Assembly (NCBI RefSeq): GCF_032884065.1
Contig: NC_088863.1
Location: 60,829,512-60,893,511, forward strand
From: Artemia franciscana
Taxonomy: Eukaryota; Arthropoda; Branchiopoda; Anostraca; Artemiidae
Length of the DNA stretch: 64,000 bases
Direction: 5' to 3'
Position numbers and translations under genes: made by a program. Within the stretch, counting starts at the first letter, position 1, and each line of letters opens with the position of its first letter. The notes under the pieces are model-generated. The model did not search any database. It saw only the letters and a program-made list of their open reading frames with translations, and was not told where the DNA came from. Shown one piece after another: positions 22,773 to 36,556 of this stretch.

Positions 22773-23856
22773 AAGCAATGTAAATGAATAAAAAAAAAAA
22801 GAAAACAAGACAAGATTGCTTTAAATGCAATATCAAGTTAATTGAAGGTCAGAGGTGAACATTCAAAACAAAGATCCTGCGCTGTAGGCATGCGACAATC
22901 ATTCTAAGCGGCATTCAACCATTTTTCTTCATCCCTTTAAATTTTAATACAAAACGAGCTGCTCCTGTCTGTCATGGTAGGGTTTAGAGGTAGTTAAAAA
23001 AAACAAACAAACAGATAAAGTCTGTTTTTAAATTTACTATTGAATTGACGAAAATTATGAAGCAATGAAATTTATGAAAACAAAACTGATGAAGCAATTT
23101 ACATTGAAAAATTAATAATGATGAGATTTAGCTTGCACTATTTTAAACCAATGAGATTTTTCATAGGATTTTCTAATTGGTTTAAAAATTTTGATTGTTT
23201 TCAAACTAGTAATAGCTGGATTTCGCTAGGCTAATATTAGAATTTCACTGTAAATGGGTAATCACAATACCTACATGGATATCAAATATCCTCGTTATTG
23301 GTAAGATCTCACAGTGAATGGGCCAATAAATATGAGGGTTTTAAATGTTTTCTCTGTTATAACAGGGAAAATATGTATTTTTGCTGTATATATACTTGTC
23401 CAGTTTTTTACTTTGAGAGGGTAATATGGGGGGATGATGAAAAAGTATTCCAACTCAAATCTGGCTCTCAATTGCTTCTTAAGCCTTAGTAATGCAAAAG
23501 AAAAAGTAACAAATACTTACGACTTTGAATTGTTGAAGGTGACGCTACTTGGATCCTTTAAAAATGAAAACTACTTTTTTTACATTTCCAATAATAATAT
23601 ATTAAACAAGCTATGTTAATGCTAAATAATTGAGAATACAGCCAGTGCTGTCGACTGAGGGTGGAAGCAGGGCGCTATTTTCCTTTTGGGCTTTAGCAAA
23701 TTCAAAAACAAGTTTATACCTTTAAATTATAGCTATAAATTGAACAGATTAGTCCAAATTTAAAACTGTCATTAAAAACATCTTCCTGCAGTTTCCTGAA
23801 CTAAGAGCACTACTAAGCACTACCGAACTACCAGCTGTATAGAGCAAAACAGTCGC
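22773..23856. other. No recognised feature
   Basis: Intronic sequence. Short plus-strand open frames at 23298 to 23619 have no recognised domains. Confidence 0.3.
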
Positions 23857-24346
23857 GTCATGTGAAGAGACCTATGTTTACTAATTTTTTGGTCATGTGA
23901 AGAGACCTATTGGTCACATGACCCTTTTGGTCATGTGAAGAGACCTATGTTTACTTTTAGTCATGTGAAGAGACCTATTGGTCACATGACCCTTTTGGTC
24001 ATGTGAAGAGACCTATGTAATTTTAGTCATGTGAAGAGACCTATTGGTCAAATGACCCTTTTGGTCATGTGAAGAGACCTATTGGTCACATGACCCTTTT
24101 GGTCATTTGAAGAGACCTATGTTTACTTTTAGTCATGTGAAGAGACCTATTGGTCACATGACCCTTTTGGTCATGTGAAGAGACCTATGTTTACTTTTAG
24201 TCATGTGAAGAGACCTATTGGTCACATGACCCTTTTGGTCATGTGAAGAGACCTATGTTTACTTTTAGTCATGTGAAGAGACCTATTGGTCACATGACCC
24301 TTTTGGTCATGTGAAGAGACCTATGTAATTTTAGTCATGTGAAGAT
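23857..24346. repeat. Hairpin-forming minisatellite, unit about 68 bp
   Basis: The motif GTCATGTGAAGAGACCTAT recurs at intervals of about 37 and 31 bases, so that a compound unit of about 68 bp repeats some seven times. One half-unit contains GGTCATGTGA and, 13 bases later, its exact reverse complement TCACATGACC. Copies differ by single substitutions and by a short AATTTTA variant of the spacer. Confidence 0.9.
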
Positions 24347-24399
24347 TTGTTGACTACTATGTTTACTAATTTTTTGTTCAAATTATCAAAGGATTTTTT

Positions 24400-24933
24400 T
24401 TACTTATTGCCCGTCCAAATCCCAAAAATGGTTTCTAACCATTGGTCTTCGAATTGGTTTCTAAAAAGAATCCTGAGTACACGCCTGGAGGTGACATTGA
24501 AATAAGCATTGAAATGTGGATTCGCATCATTATTCTGCCAGAGCTGTCTCGATATTTTGCCAGTTTTTGAACTGTGGTTCTTTTGACAGTCAGATGTTAC
24601 ATATAGAGAAACTATTTTCACGGTATTGATGGACCCTCGCAACGTTTTTGTGCCTGCCAACAGTACTCCACGCTTTGCCATGTTTGACAATTTGAATAAG
24701 AAAACCGTGACGAAGCTTGGGAGGACATTCTTATCCCTAAAACTTTTTAGGCCTGTGAATAATTTGTTGACCGGTTCCATTATCAAAGCACTATGGGATA
24801 ATATAGCAGAATGGCTGAGTTCAATAAAACTCAGGCAGGAAAACAATAGAGGTTTTTTTTTTTTTTTTTTTTTTTTATCGGACAACCAATTGTTCTTTGG
24901 GGCTAAACCGCATGCATGAAAGCATACCTGCAC
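24400..24933 (-). other. Unassigned 177-codon open frame
   Basis: A minus-strand frame from 24933 to 24400 is long for this AT-rich DNA. It includes a Lys run encoded by a poly-T/poly-A tract (24851 to 24877), then IMEPVNKLFTGLKSF, MAKRGVLLAGTKTL and a C-terminal part ending IFGIWTGNK. I recognise no domain, signal or splice signal. It could be part of an old transposon or a chance frame. An overlapping plus-strand frame is likely its shadow. Confidence 0.2.
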
Positions 24934-25784
24934 ATATGGGGTAGTGGACTAACCTCATAGACTAATTCAAATACGAGACTAGAATAAATGTTATTGTATT
25001 TGCCCCCGTTAGAAATTTACTGCTATTTCCTCTTGTGATTAGACCTGGGCGTTGACAGTTACAAAAGGTGTTATGTGGCATTTCTATCAAAGAGTCCTAA
25101 GTCATCTCTTTAAAATCGGAAAATTCAACGGATTGGTTCAATTTGTTTTCTTTCACTTTAATGTTGCCTTCTTTGGCGACCAGAAATATGAAATTAGACT
25201 TTAATTATGTTTTGTATATATGTAATCATTAGTTGTTTCTTTTTAATATACAAAATCTATTGACGGAGAATTTCCAACGTTAGCGACCCCCGTCCCAGTA
25301 TCTAGGCAATTACTTTCCACTGTAACAAATAAATGACATAGGTAGTGAAGTACTTTTAGGTTCCAAGACTGTTGGAATACACGATAAGCTAATAATAACA
25401 AACTTACGACTTAATAGGTGATCGAAGCACCGGATGTCTGAACACAAGGAACCTTTCCCTTGAGAAATGTTCCCCGGGAAATATATTAAAAATGCAAAAA
25501 GAAAACAAAATCCCGTGTATTTTGGTCTGAATATTACTAACTTTAAAATTATCAAAACCCCTTTCGTAATAAAAATTAACATGAATCTAAAGGAAGCGCT
25601 ATAGAATCTTCCTTGTCCCTTGCTTACAGCGTAATTTCTTGCCAAGTTTATTAACATAATAACTTGAGCAGCCGATTTTTTTTTGTCAATTGCCAATCAA
25701 AATTTTCCCATCTTTTCGTGGACCTTACTTTACTTTTGTACATCTCTTAAAGATGTTGAATAATGAAAAAACAAGTTTGTACGG
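24934..25784. other. No recognised feature
   Basis: Intronic sequence. A minus-strand frame at 25310 to 25696 shows no domain known to me. Confidence 0.3.
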
Positions 25785-26826
25785 AGTTGTAACTGAAAGT
25801 GAGGAGCAACACAGAAACATTAAAGCGAGCAGAAATTACGCAGCATTACAGGGGGGCTACAACTTCCCCAACACTCACTCTTTACTCTGAAGTCTTAAAG
25901 CTCTTTACAAATACTTCTCATTAAAACTCAACGGCCCTTGCGTATCAGCAGTCTTTCTTAAAGAATAATGACAAAAATTTGTACTTTAGTGAAAATAGCA
26001 AAAATTGGGAAAGGGGTAGCCCCCCTAATACAAAAAAATTCTGCTCATTTTAAGTTTTAATGTTGTTCCTTGCTTTCAATTAATTTAATTTATACCAATT
26101 TTCGGCAATTCTAGGAAATCCCCCTCGCTCTGCCCCCTGTGTAAAATTCCCGCCAAAAATTCCCTTCTTGCATATTTCTCCCCGTGAAAAATCCCTCATC
26201 TTTATAATGAATTACCCCTCCCCCTAAAAAAACTTACGTGTGTTTTCCAATAGCAAAAAATATATTTGAACAGTGGTCAAATTGCGTAGTTTTCCCTAGA
26301 GGCTATGGAAGACATTTTAATCCTCAAAGGCATAATCCTCGGACTTACGTAGCCAAGTAGCACTCCAATCTTTTTGGTCACTTAAAGGGGCACTAGAACT
26401 TTTTATTTTCTGTTCGAAATCACCCTCTCCCTATCTTCTAGGACCACTAGTTTAATATGAACATCTTTGGGGAAAAAACGACAAATAAACACGCATCTGG
26501 GATTTTTCTTCTGCAAAAAATATATAATTCCAAATTTTAGCTGATACGGATCTTGAAACTTCTAAAGTAGGGTTTTCTGATAAGCTGAATCTCATGGTGC
26601 GATGTTCATTCAGATCACTTACCCTCTTGAGGGTGTCCCCTTCCCTTCCAAAATCAGGCAAAAAATCAAAAAGCTCCCCTTTCAAAGAGACAATAAATTT
26701 TTTACACTCAAAATCAGCGTAAAACCCAATTATTTTGGTGTACCCATTGTTATCATTTCGCTTTTCAAAGTGTCGGTTGCTATTGTGCCGAGTCACTACT
26801 TGCTTGCAGTTTGTTACTACGAACTG
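25785..26826 (+). repeat. R1 element, shortened copy (R1-b)
   Basis: It begins with AACTGAAAGTGAGGAGCAAC and a weak version of the palindrome (TTTACTCTGAAG opposite ACTTTAGTGAAA), and passes through the C-rich modules. It ends with GAGTCACTACTTGC and TTTGTTACTACGAACTGTTT, the family hairpin end. Open frames on both strands here are not genes. Confidence 0.6.
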
Positions 26827-27701
<875 letters not shown>

Positions 27702-27758
<57 letters not shown>

Positions 27759-27850
27759 ATAACAACAGTTCGTGGTAACATAATAATTTCCGTTCGTTTT
27801 AAGTTTTAATGTTGCTCATTACTTTTAGTTGAAAAAACTTGTTTTCTTAT
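27702..27850. repeat. TA microsatellite followed by R1 end fragments
   Basis: About 53 bp of TA repeat, then ACAGTTCGTGGTAACATAAT (hairpin end of R1) joined directly to TTCCGTTCGTTTTAAGTTTT (palindrome end of R1). The two R1 ends meet with the middle deleted, next to a TA run as at 26830. Confidence 0.65.
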
Positions 27851-28719
27851 TTAATTGGCTCAAAAACCGTCTGGGTACTTGTTAATTACCCCCACCCCCT
27901 AATGTGCAAGTATATAGCCTAAATTGTTCTTAACTTGTCTTTTATACTTGTCTTTAGACCTGTTACTTGTCTTTGATTATATGAAACCGGTTCTCTGAGG
28001 TCTAGCCTAAGCTTAATTCTTGAGTGTGACAACTTCTTTGTAATCAACCACTATTTGTTCCAATACTTGAAAGTATAGCCAAGGCCTTACCTCGACTACA
28101 AATGCCTTCACTTTTATACTAATAAACAAAACCCGAGAAATCAGGCTCGGCTATAAAGCAATTTAAAGCCAATAAGTTACTTGTTTTATTTTAATGGTTT
28201 GAGGTTAAAGGTACCCATTTGTATCCTTTCCATTAAGCTCAGAGAGGGTTTTAAAGAGCCGGCGCCAGTGCCTCTGTTTAATTTAGCATCTATATACAGG
28301 TCAGCAGTCCTTTCTCCAGAATCCTTGGGATTAGCTGCTCACCTGATCCCCCGTCCCAAAAAATATGTTTGAGGAAATTGCCGCTAGAAGCTACCAGTTT
28401 GCTCGGCGAATAACAAACACGATATCTTGTTGCAGAAAATCAAAATGAGATAAAGTCATTTCATAGAAAAGTTGTCAACCGATATACTAGGAGTTATATA
28501 TTGTACATTTAATTCGGTCAGATTTTTATCCAGGGGAAACCCAACATGGTTGGTATGGGGACCAATTGTCTCTTTAGACGAATGGAGATATTGGTTGCCC
28601 ATTTTCGATCGAGTTAAAGGCGCTTATGTATTATGTCACCAACACTCAAGTTTACGCTGTGTAAAAATCAAGAACAAACCAGTTTTGTCTTTCTGAATTA
28701 AGAAGCAATTAGCTTACTC
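27851..28719. other. No recognised gene; one Merlin-like trace
   Basis: Around 27870 GGGTACTTGTTAATTACC and TAATGTGCAAGTATATAGCC resemble parts of the Merlin-like MITE at 6673. The rest, including plus-strand frames at 28181 and 28472, shows nothing recognisable. Confidence 0.3.
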
Positions 28720-28962
28720 TCAGTGGAAAACTGAGACGTGGCTGAAAAGGGGCGGATGACAGAATACATTGGAATTGTGTCAATTAGGCTATATGTTTGC
28801 ACATTAGGGGACGAGGTTAGGTTATACCCCCCCCCCTTATGTGCAAATATACAGCTCAAGTTTGCTACTAAGTATTATATTTCCACCATGTTCTGGTGTT
28901 TTTCATTAGGATAAAACTAACTTCACTTCTTGAGTATGGGTAGCATAATACATAAGTACCGA
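28720..28962. mobile_element. Merlin-like MITE fragment
   Basis: It contains GGCTATATGTTTGCACATTA and its inverted partner TGTGCAAATATACAGC around a C run, and ends in AACTTCACTTCTTGAGTATG and TAATACATAAGTACC, the right end of the Merlin family. The left terminal repeat is not identifiable. Confidence 0.45.
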
Positions 28963-29104
28963 GCTATATGATAACTTATGACTAAAATGTTGCCGAGAGT
29001 AACGTCAGCAATGTTAGAGACGACAACAGCGAAGGAGAAGATTAAGACATTGATTATTTGTGATGAAAACGTTGGCAACAAAAGCCACGAGCCTCAATGG
29101 GGCC

Positions 29105-29369
29105 AGAGACGGTCAATCATTTTGATCAAAAGCTTCCGTCAGTCGATTGACTCAAGCATTATTGACTGTCTAGGAACTTATTTAACGCTTGAGCCCAGCG
29201 TTCACGGTGATTGATAGAAATTTTGAATGAATAAATCATTTTGACCAAAAAAAAAACAGTGAGTTAGATTAGCTTTGATCGAGATTAAAGGGTTGAGTGA
29301 AGGGTCGATTGGAGCACACGTGAATCGATTGACGGAAACTTTTGATCAAAACGATTGGCCGTCTCTTTT
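29105..29369. repeat. Inverted-repeat element with arms of about 46 bp
   Basis: AGAGACGGTCAATCATTTTG with TCAAAAGCTTCCGTCAGTCG on the left is mirrored by CGATTGACGGAAACTTTTGA with CAAAACGATTGGCCGTCTCT on the right, about five mismatches over 46 positions. It looks like a MITE, but I see no target duplication or known end sequence. Confidence 0.55.
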
Positions 29370-32280
29370 AGTATCATCATCGTCAATAACACCGCTGTTG
29401 AATGCCATTGCTGATTTCACCATCAATATCAATTTCGTCGACGCTCTTATTTTCCTCACTCCCAAACGCCTTCGCGATGCGTTGTCTGCATGAATATTCC
29501 ATACATTCCTGCGTTGGAATTTCGCCTGGGTTGAGTCTTGGGTTCATTACATTGACTAAATTATGTCGTGTTCAGCAGGCTAATTATCCGTATCACTTCT
29601 CTCAAATCACTATATATGACAACTGGTTCATCAGATCATGACGCTTAGAAGCGAATATTTTCATGTTCAACCGCGTTTTACGGAAATTTGAAATTGAACA
29701 TGCATGAGGTTTTTTGTTCCAGAAAGACGACCCGACAATGGCTTCTCAAGGGTCGTCTTCTAAAATTACACAGGACCCTAACATCTGGAAATAAAAACTT
29801 GCTTCGACCACTTATTCATCAAACAAAGCCCACTATTAAATCTTCCCACCAAATCCCTGTTGCGCCGACCACCAAGAAATAATTAACTTTTTGCTTTTTC
29901 TTCGACGAAATATTAAACTATTGAGGAACAGTTGCATTGAAACACGCCATTTAATATGTGGGTAAAAATCCCCACAGGGGCACAGGCGTCTACAATTAAA
30001 TTTTGGTGGAGGAAGCGAAACATTCTTCAAGACAGAAGAGGTCTCGAAAATACGATCCCCCTTTTTTGAACTGAGGCCTTTGAACCAGTCTTTTTGGAAG
30101 TAAATTTAACCAGCTTGTCCTCTGCATAGGGTATAAGTATCGCCGGATTTAGTGTGTCTAAGATCGTGGCGAAGAATATTCATTTTACAGCACTCTTAAA
30201 AAGACCTTGGTCATTTGTTGGTGTTGAATGTCGTAACCTTTCTACACGACAAGATTGAAACCCAAATAAAGATTGGGTCAAAGGGTCTGATATAAAAAGG
30301 GGGTGGCAACAATATTTTTGGGACTTCAATTTACTCCGTGATATAAACACTCATAAGAATTTCCATCTAAATAAGGGTTTATAACAATAAAGAAAAACGG
30401 AAGAAAAAAACTTTGTCCATTGCTTAGATACCAGTTAATACTAAAAGACCTGCAGGAGCAGGTAAACTGCCACCACACATCCAACAATCAATGGTGGTCA
30501 CAGAGAGGCTGACCTAAACAACCGGCTTTACCAGCTTAGGAAACCTGATGGGATGGAAAAAACGTCAAGGAGCTTACCAAAATCCACGCTGCGTGTTAAG
30601 GAATAAAAAGGGAAACTATTCAAAGCCTATAGGTTTGTGTAACAATGACATGAAAACTATTTGCCCGCCCCAGCTCAAAGTTTAAAGTCAACTTCCCCCT
30701 CCCTCAAACAACCTTCCCTCAGGAATATAATTCGGACCCTCAGCCATGACACAAAACAGTATAGACTCAAGGAAATTTTTACTTTTGAAATGCTGACTTG
30801 CAAAGACCCCCCCCCCTCTTCTTGATAGAATTCTGTATCTACAGGGGTGCGTAAAATATTCTGCTATTTTTTTTTTCTCCCCAAATGTAACTTTCATCTA
30901 AAAACGAGGCCGTACTCAACATTCTACTTTTTGCCGGCGGAAAAAAAACCATGCGCCGTGCTCAAACATGTGACCCCAAGATTAGGAATCCGTTGTTCCA
31001 ATCGGGACTTATTAGTTGGTTTGGTATATTATAGCCTATAAGAAAACGGGTTTTTGCTAGGGTTATAGACACTTACAAATGATGTATGCAGATGTGTCTG
31101 TGAGTTTTACTTAGTGCGTAGGCTAATTAAATGTGCTTACGCACATTTACATACCCATAAAGAAGCCCAAAAAGGTTCAGGACAATTTTTATTTCGCCGG
31201 CCCTGATTAGAATATTAAGATCAAACCCTAGAATGTGTTTGGTTTTTTAGTCTTCTGTATTCTTTGTTTATTCGACATAATCGAACGGGCTTTTGCACAA
31301 TTCAGGCATCCCAAGGAGATGAAGAACCAAACCCAGCAAAATGTTCCCTTAACAAAATAAACAAAACTTTCCAGGATAGTGCACTAAAGCGTTATTGGGA
31401 TTCAATGTTGTCAGTTTTGGATTTTAATAGGTGGTATTTGGCATGAGTCAAGTTTTAGATTAGCCTGGTTCGAACCTTCCATCAGAAATGTATGCAAAAG
31501 TGGGGAGAGGGATGCAAAAACATCCTAAATTTCTTGTTTTTTTTCTGAAACTACCAGATAAAGTTTGCTTTTTGTTAGTACTCTGCCCTCCAGCCAAGAA
31601 AAAAATCTTGCGCAAATGCCTGTCTTTGCTGCACCCTTTTTGAGCATGTGATGAGACCTAGTCACTGATGAACACACAGGCGATTAGGTATATTGATATT
31701 AATGATACATTGTTCCCTGCGTAGCAGATGGTCAATCGGTTATCTTCACCAAAATTTCATTTTAAAGCAGATGGCGGGAAGTGATGTGGGCTATTTCCCG
31801 CTGTTTACTTCCCATGTACCCAAATACCTTCATTACCTATACAGTCAATGATTTTGGTTTAACCCTTTCAATCCTGCCTTATCTACTTACCAGGATAGCA
31901 GGTGGAAACACTGGGGAATTAGTTCTTTCGATCGACAGGACAAAGCACAAAGTTTCAACATGGCTGACAATATTAGGTTCGACCAGGGCAAAAGTGTAGA
32001 AAACTTTCGTCATTTGGCAAAACAATCTAGGTCATAATAGGCATTTTTAGCTGCATTAGCTTCAATTGCTTGCTAATATGGACTATCATATCACGCTTCA
32101 ATAAAAAGGACGCCCCTTCACCCCAAGATTGCCAAAGAAAAGCTATCGCCTCCAAATACCCGTTTTATATTTTGTCAATTATATTTATTTCCCGTTATAT
32201 TTTTCTTTGGTATTCTTTGGCAAAAAAGACAAAAACTAAAGGTCGGAGTCTTATCTTCGACACGAACTTGCCTTAATATT
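29370..32280. other. No recognised feature
   Basis: Long intronic stretch. Small open frames (for example 29688 to 29882 plus, 31264 to 31446 plus, 31781 to 31999 plus) have no recognised domains or convincing splice context. A C-run patch lies near 30810. Confidence 0.3.
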
Positions 32281-32745
32281 AAACAGTTCGTGGTAAGGAA
32301 CAGTAAATAAAAAGCGACTCGGTCCAATATTGACCGAAACACTAAAAAACCGAGTTTCGGTGACAATTAATATACCAAAAGATTTGACCTATTGTGCTGA
32401 TTCCAAATATATAAAATTCATAAGTTTAATGCTACCCATCAAAAGCTACAAGGCTGAGAAAACTTGCTTGATTTTCAAAAATGGGGGAAGCTCCTCAAAA
32501 ATTCAAGTGATCTTGATGAAAATCACGTCATCAAATAAAGCACATCGGAGAAGTCTATAGTTTTTTGCCAGAAGAAAGGTCAAGGATGCGTGCAATTTTT
32601 TTTGGGGGGAAGGATGATCGCATCGAACCAATGGTCCTGAAAGTTAGGGAGAGAGCTCCTTCGGACAAAAATCACAAGTTCTGGTGTCCTACCTAAGTGA
32701 CCGAAAAATTTTGAAGGCAAATAGCCCCCTCCCACGCCCCTACAA
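32281..32745 (-). repeat. R1 fragment, hairpin end
   Basis: It starts with AAACAGTTCGTGGTAAGGAA, continues with AAAAGCGACTCGGTCCAAT and CTACCCATCAAAAGCTACAA, and breaks off after the CCCTCCCACGCCCC block where a Merlin-like sequence begins. Confidence 0.65.
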
Positions 32746-32749
32746 CTGA

Positions 32750-33215
32750 AAGAACTACAACTTGGAAAAGTGCTCCCAAAATGCAGTGTTAAGCTTCCAA
32801 AAATGTTGCTTCTTGTAAGAGTACAAAGTCATGGTGTGTCCATTTACGCAGTGTTTTGTTTTGGGCAACAGCCCCTAATCCTGGAAAAATATAATTACCT
32901 ATTCTTCAGTCCTTGGCAAATCCCCAGTTTTAATTAGAACATCCATGGTGAGACACTATATTCTATCCCTAGTCAATACAAACTAACCGGTGTCCTCAAG
33001 AATCGCGTTGGTAATGAACTAAAATGAGCTAGGTCGAGAATCGTGTTAATAATGAACTTTTTCTTGTCTTTGAGACGGTCAGCCGACGCCGAAGCTTCGA
33101 ACTTAATACTTCACAAATGACCTTCACAATTTTGCTAATAAAGTATAAAATTTTCATCATATTCTATTGTCACCAAACTTTACTTCTCAAGTGTGTTCTA
33201 TATAATAGAGAATTA
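32750..33215 (-). mobile_element. Diverged Merlin-like element (Merlin-3)
   Basis: The minus strand contains a third version of the Merlin transposase head. From 32946 downward it reads MDVLIKTGDLPRTEE, a stop, then VIIFFQD, a stop, then GLLPKTKHCVNGHTMTLYS and KKQHFW. The right side holds AAGTGTGTTCTATATAATAG, a decayed terminal repeat. The left terminal repeat is missing. Confidence 0.55.
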
Positions 33216-35929
33216 CGCAGTTTTTTCTTAGTTCACGCACATAACACCTCTTGTCAAAGTATCCAGTCACTTGGTTTGGTTTCTTCTTAGTTAATCACAT
33301 CGTCTTACACGGATATACACGGTATACACGGATATGTGCCTCCGATGCTGCTCTCATGCTGCTCTCACTGACATCTTGGTATACACGAAGGTGTCCAGGG
33401 AGCACGGTTTTGGATCAAACAATAGCAAACGCAATTCCCCCCGGTAATTTCCTCTGCTCAGCTTATAAGCATAATGCTATTAAAAAATAAATACTTCATC
33501 CATTTCACAGCAGCAAAAGGAATGTTAAGCAATATCTCAAAATGGCTCCCAAAGGTTCAAGTTGCCTACTTTGAAACTAGGGATTTATACGTATATTTTA
33601 AAAGATAGGATATAAGGCCTGCCTACGTTCCAACGCCCATTTTAGCCCACAGACATGCTTTAACTTTTTTTTACTCGTGGGCGTTCCGGGATTATTTAGG
33701 GAAAGTCCCATTAAAGTTTTTTTCTATTTTCCTTGATACCCTAAATACGCCCGGACGTGAAGCCTAAATATCAAGGTATTTTGGTATATCTATTCACTAT
33801 CATAATTAAAAGTTTGGTGTTATTTTTACATTTGTATGCTTACAAATCACCTGATTAGGGCCCCCATGGCTTCGTGGATTATATTTTCATCGACGACTCA
33901 TTTTTCACACCTTTCAATCATTCTAGGTGACATCACTTTCTCAAAATCTCAGGAAATATAAAAAGTATGAAGAGGGTGGGTTGCCTACGAACCATTTTTC
34001 AGCCCTGATAAATACTCAAGGAATACTGAAATGACAAGCATATGGCTTTTTATGTTGAATAAAATAAATAAATCAATAATTTTTGCCCTCTAAAAAAATT
34101 ATTCCTCGATGTTGTTAAACGATAGTTTTAATTTATATGGTACCAAAATGATTGGTTTTCCTATGAGTAAATAGCATCGGCCACATGATTGATATTATTT
34201 GATAAAAAGATAGGAAATATGCATGCAATACGCAAAGGACTGTTTATACACAGTCATGGTAGATTAATTGCTACTTCCTTTTAAAGGTAACGGTTTCTAA
34301 AGCAGAAAAATATTCTGTTAGGAGGGACTGATGCCATATCCTGTAAAAAAAAAGTGGATACTTTGTAGACACAAAAATAGAATTCTACACAGTAAACACA
34401 AGGATATTTTTCAGAAATTGTGGGGTACAACGGAAATGCCATATAATTGTGTTGCGGTGTGGGCAACTCCTGATAGATCTCTCTGCAGGATTAACAAAAC
34501 TCAACCTCAGTGCATATTAATAACAATAGTTTTTTTTAGATTGTGCACTTGAAAATAAGCTTAGTGATAAGAAATGAAAGGTGTGGTCTATATAAATTAA
34601 TGATTTTTCTTGCCTTGCGTATTATTTCGCGCAAGTCAAAGCTTGGAAAGGTACCAACTGTGACTACAGAAAGTCCCATTGATCCTAGGAGCTCTGTCTA
34701 AAATTTATGTCATTTTCCTTGCTTCAGCTACATTCCTGGAACTATTTAATGTTCAACTAGCCAAACGTTGTTCCATGCAAAACTGCGAAACAATGTTGAC
34801 ATTAACTTTTTCAATGAAAAAAGAGTTGTTATAACAAAAAGGCATTTGTTCTATCTATTAAGAATCGAATTGGGGTGGGGGACAATCCCCAAAATACTTT
34901 CCTGATTTTTTTTTCTTTTAATTTAGGTTTTGAAACCATAATTCTAACAATTTGAAATGGTTTTCACGTAATGTTATGATTTTTTTACTTGAAATTAAAA
35001 GACATTGTTACAAATTCTTTAAAACCTATAGATATGGGTTTAACAAAGGTATCAGACTCAAAACATCTTTCGTGACCTCGTTTATGCTTTAGATCTGTTT
35101 CTGAAAGCTTAACTTTTGATAACACATTTTGCCCAAGTTCATCAAAAGCCAGTGTGCTTTGGGAGACAGGAAGGTAGATGCTTTGAAAGATCTTCACAAG
35201 GCATAACTTATACTCTGGATCCATTCCTTAGTTTCATTTACCCAAATCAATTAATTTCCAAGGTGCCAAAAACCCTTTATCTAGAATTGTATTCCCATAA
35301 GGACCTGGGAAATTTTACCTTGCTACTGTCTCATATTTTTTCAAACATATCCAAATATGGACCTTGACTATCCAGATATGGACCCCTCCTGTCCACCAAT
35401 AAAATGTTGGAGCTATGACCCTGTTCACAGGATTTCAGTTGGGTTTGAAAAGATTTGAAATTCATTGAAAGTTAGGTACGATACTCTTAGAATCTGTCAC
35501 ACCTGACAAGTAGAGAAGGAGTAGAGGTGCAAAAATTCCCAGACCCTTATCGACCAGAAATCCATTCTTGAAAAGTTCACTTACCCAATAGCATTTTTTC
35601 CCAGTTCGTCCACGTTTTGTCAGCCATCAAATATTATGTGAAGACAGGTTGCCAACCTATATTCGGTTCTAATTGATTCTTATTTTGTTAGTCTGACTTT
35701 GATAAGGTGTAACATATCCACCTTTTAACAACTAAAATGTATTCACGGAAGTTTCTGGTAGTACATCAACTATTTCATAGCATAGGAGTTATGACCCTAA
35801 GGCTACATTCTTCGGTTCACCCCTGTGACAGTTTTATCTTTATTGCATTTGCTTCTATAACAACCTAGGTCTTGGCAAACCGATTCCTTGTTTTTCAGGC
35901 CCAAATTAGAATTTTTGTTCGAAGCTTGA
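33216..35929. other. No recognised feature
   Basis: Intronic sequence with no recognised gene or repeat. Overlapping small frames at 34281 to 34552 and 34985 to 35367 look like chance. Confidence 0.3.
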
Positions 35930-36460
35930 ACCCCACTTTCATCGTGACCCCCCACAACCCCTGGGGAAACGACTGTCAGTTATGGAAGTTGCCCATTGTT
36001 TAGATACAGGAATTTACCCAATATTTAGGGAGGGAATTTTCTTTATGTGAGGGGGTTAATTTTCCACCGAAGGGGGAGAGGATTTTCTCCCCTCAGTGAG
36101 GGGAGAGTCTGATTTCCAACGATAAGAAATTAAATAGAAAGAAGCAAGTTTCTTCAACTGAAAGAAGGGAGCAACATTAAAACTTAAAACTAAGAGAAAT
36201 TGTTCCATATATGCGAAGGGTGTCCCCTTCACCCTTTACTCTTTACGTCAAAGCTTGACTTTCCTGTCTCAATGCCTAAAAAACGACAGCTAAAATGCAA
36301 AGGTCGTTGATTTGGAATAAGATGCTTTTTTAAAGCACCAAAAATATTTTACGTAACGATCGAGGGATTGAGGAGGTGCGCCCCCACCCTCAAATACCAA
36401 ATGCTTTCTGCTCGCTTTAAGTTTTTATGTTGCTCCTTAAATCCAGTTACAGTTTTATAT
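35930..36460 (-). repeat. Diverged R1 fragment
   Basis: AACTGAAAGAAGGGAGCAAC and CATTAAAACTTAAAAC near 36155, with GCTTTAAGTTTTTATGTTGC near 36415, are the two flanks of a decayed R1 palindromic module. The preceding C- and G-rich text resembles R1 internal modules. Confidence 0.5.
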
Positions 36461-36556
36461 TACAGTAAATATAACAGTTTCTCTTTTATGAGAGCAGAAA
36501 CTAATTTTTGGGGGGAATTTTAGGGATTAGTATCAACATAGCCTACTAAATCAGAC

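Noticed and set aside
23857..24346. CRISPR-like array
   Set aside because: The intervals between repeats are themselves repeated, not unique spacers, and the context is eukaryotic. It is a minisatellite.
26452..26796. 114-codon minus-strand frame
   Set aside because: It lies within R1-b, whose other copies do not keep this frame.
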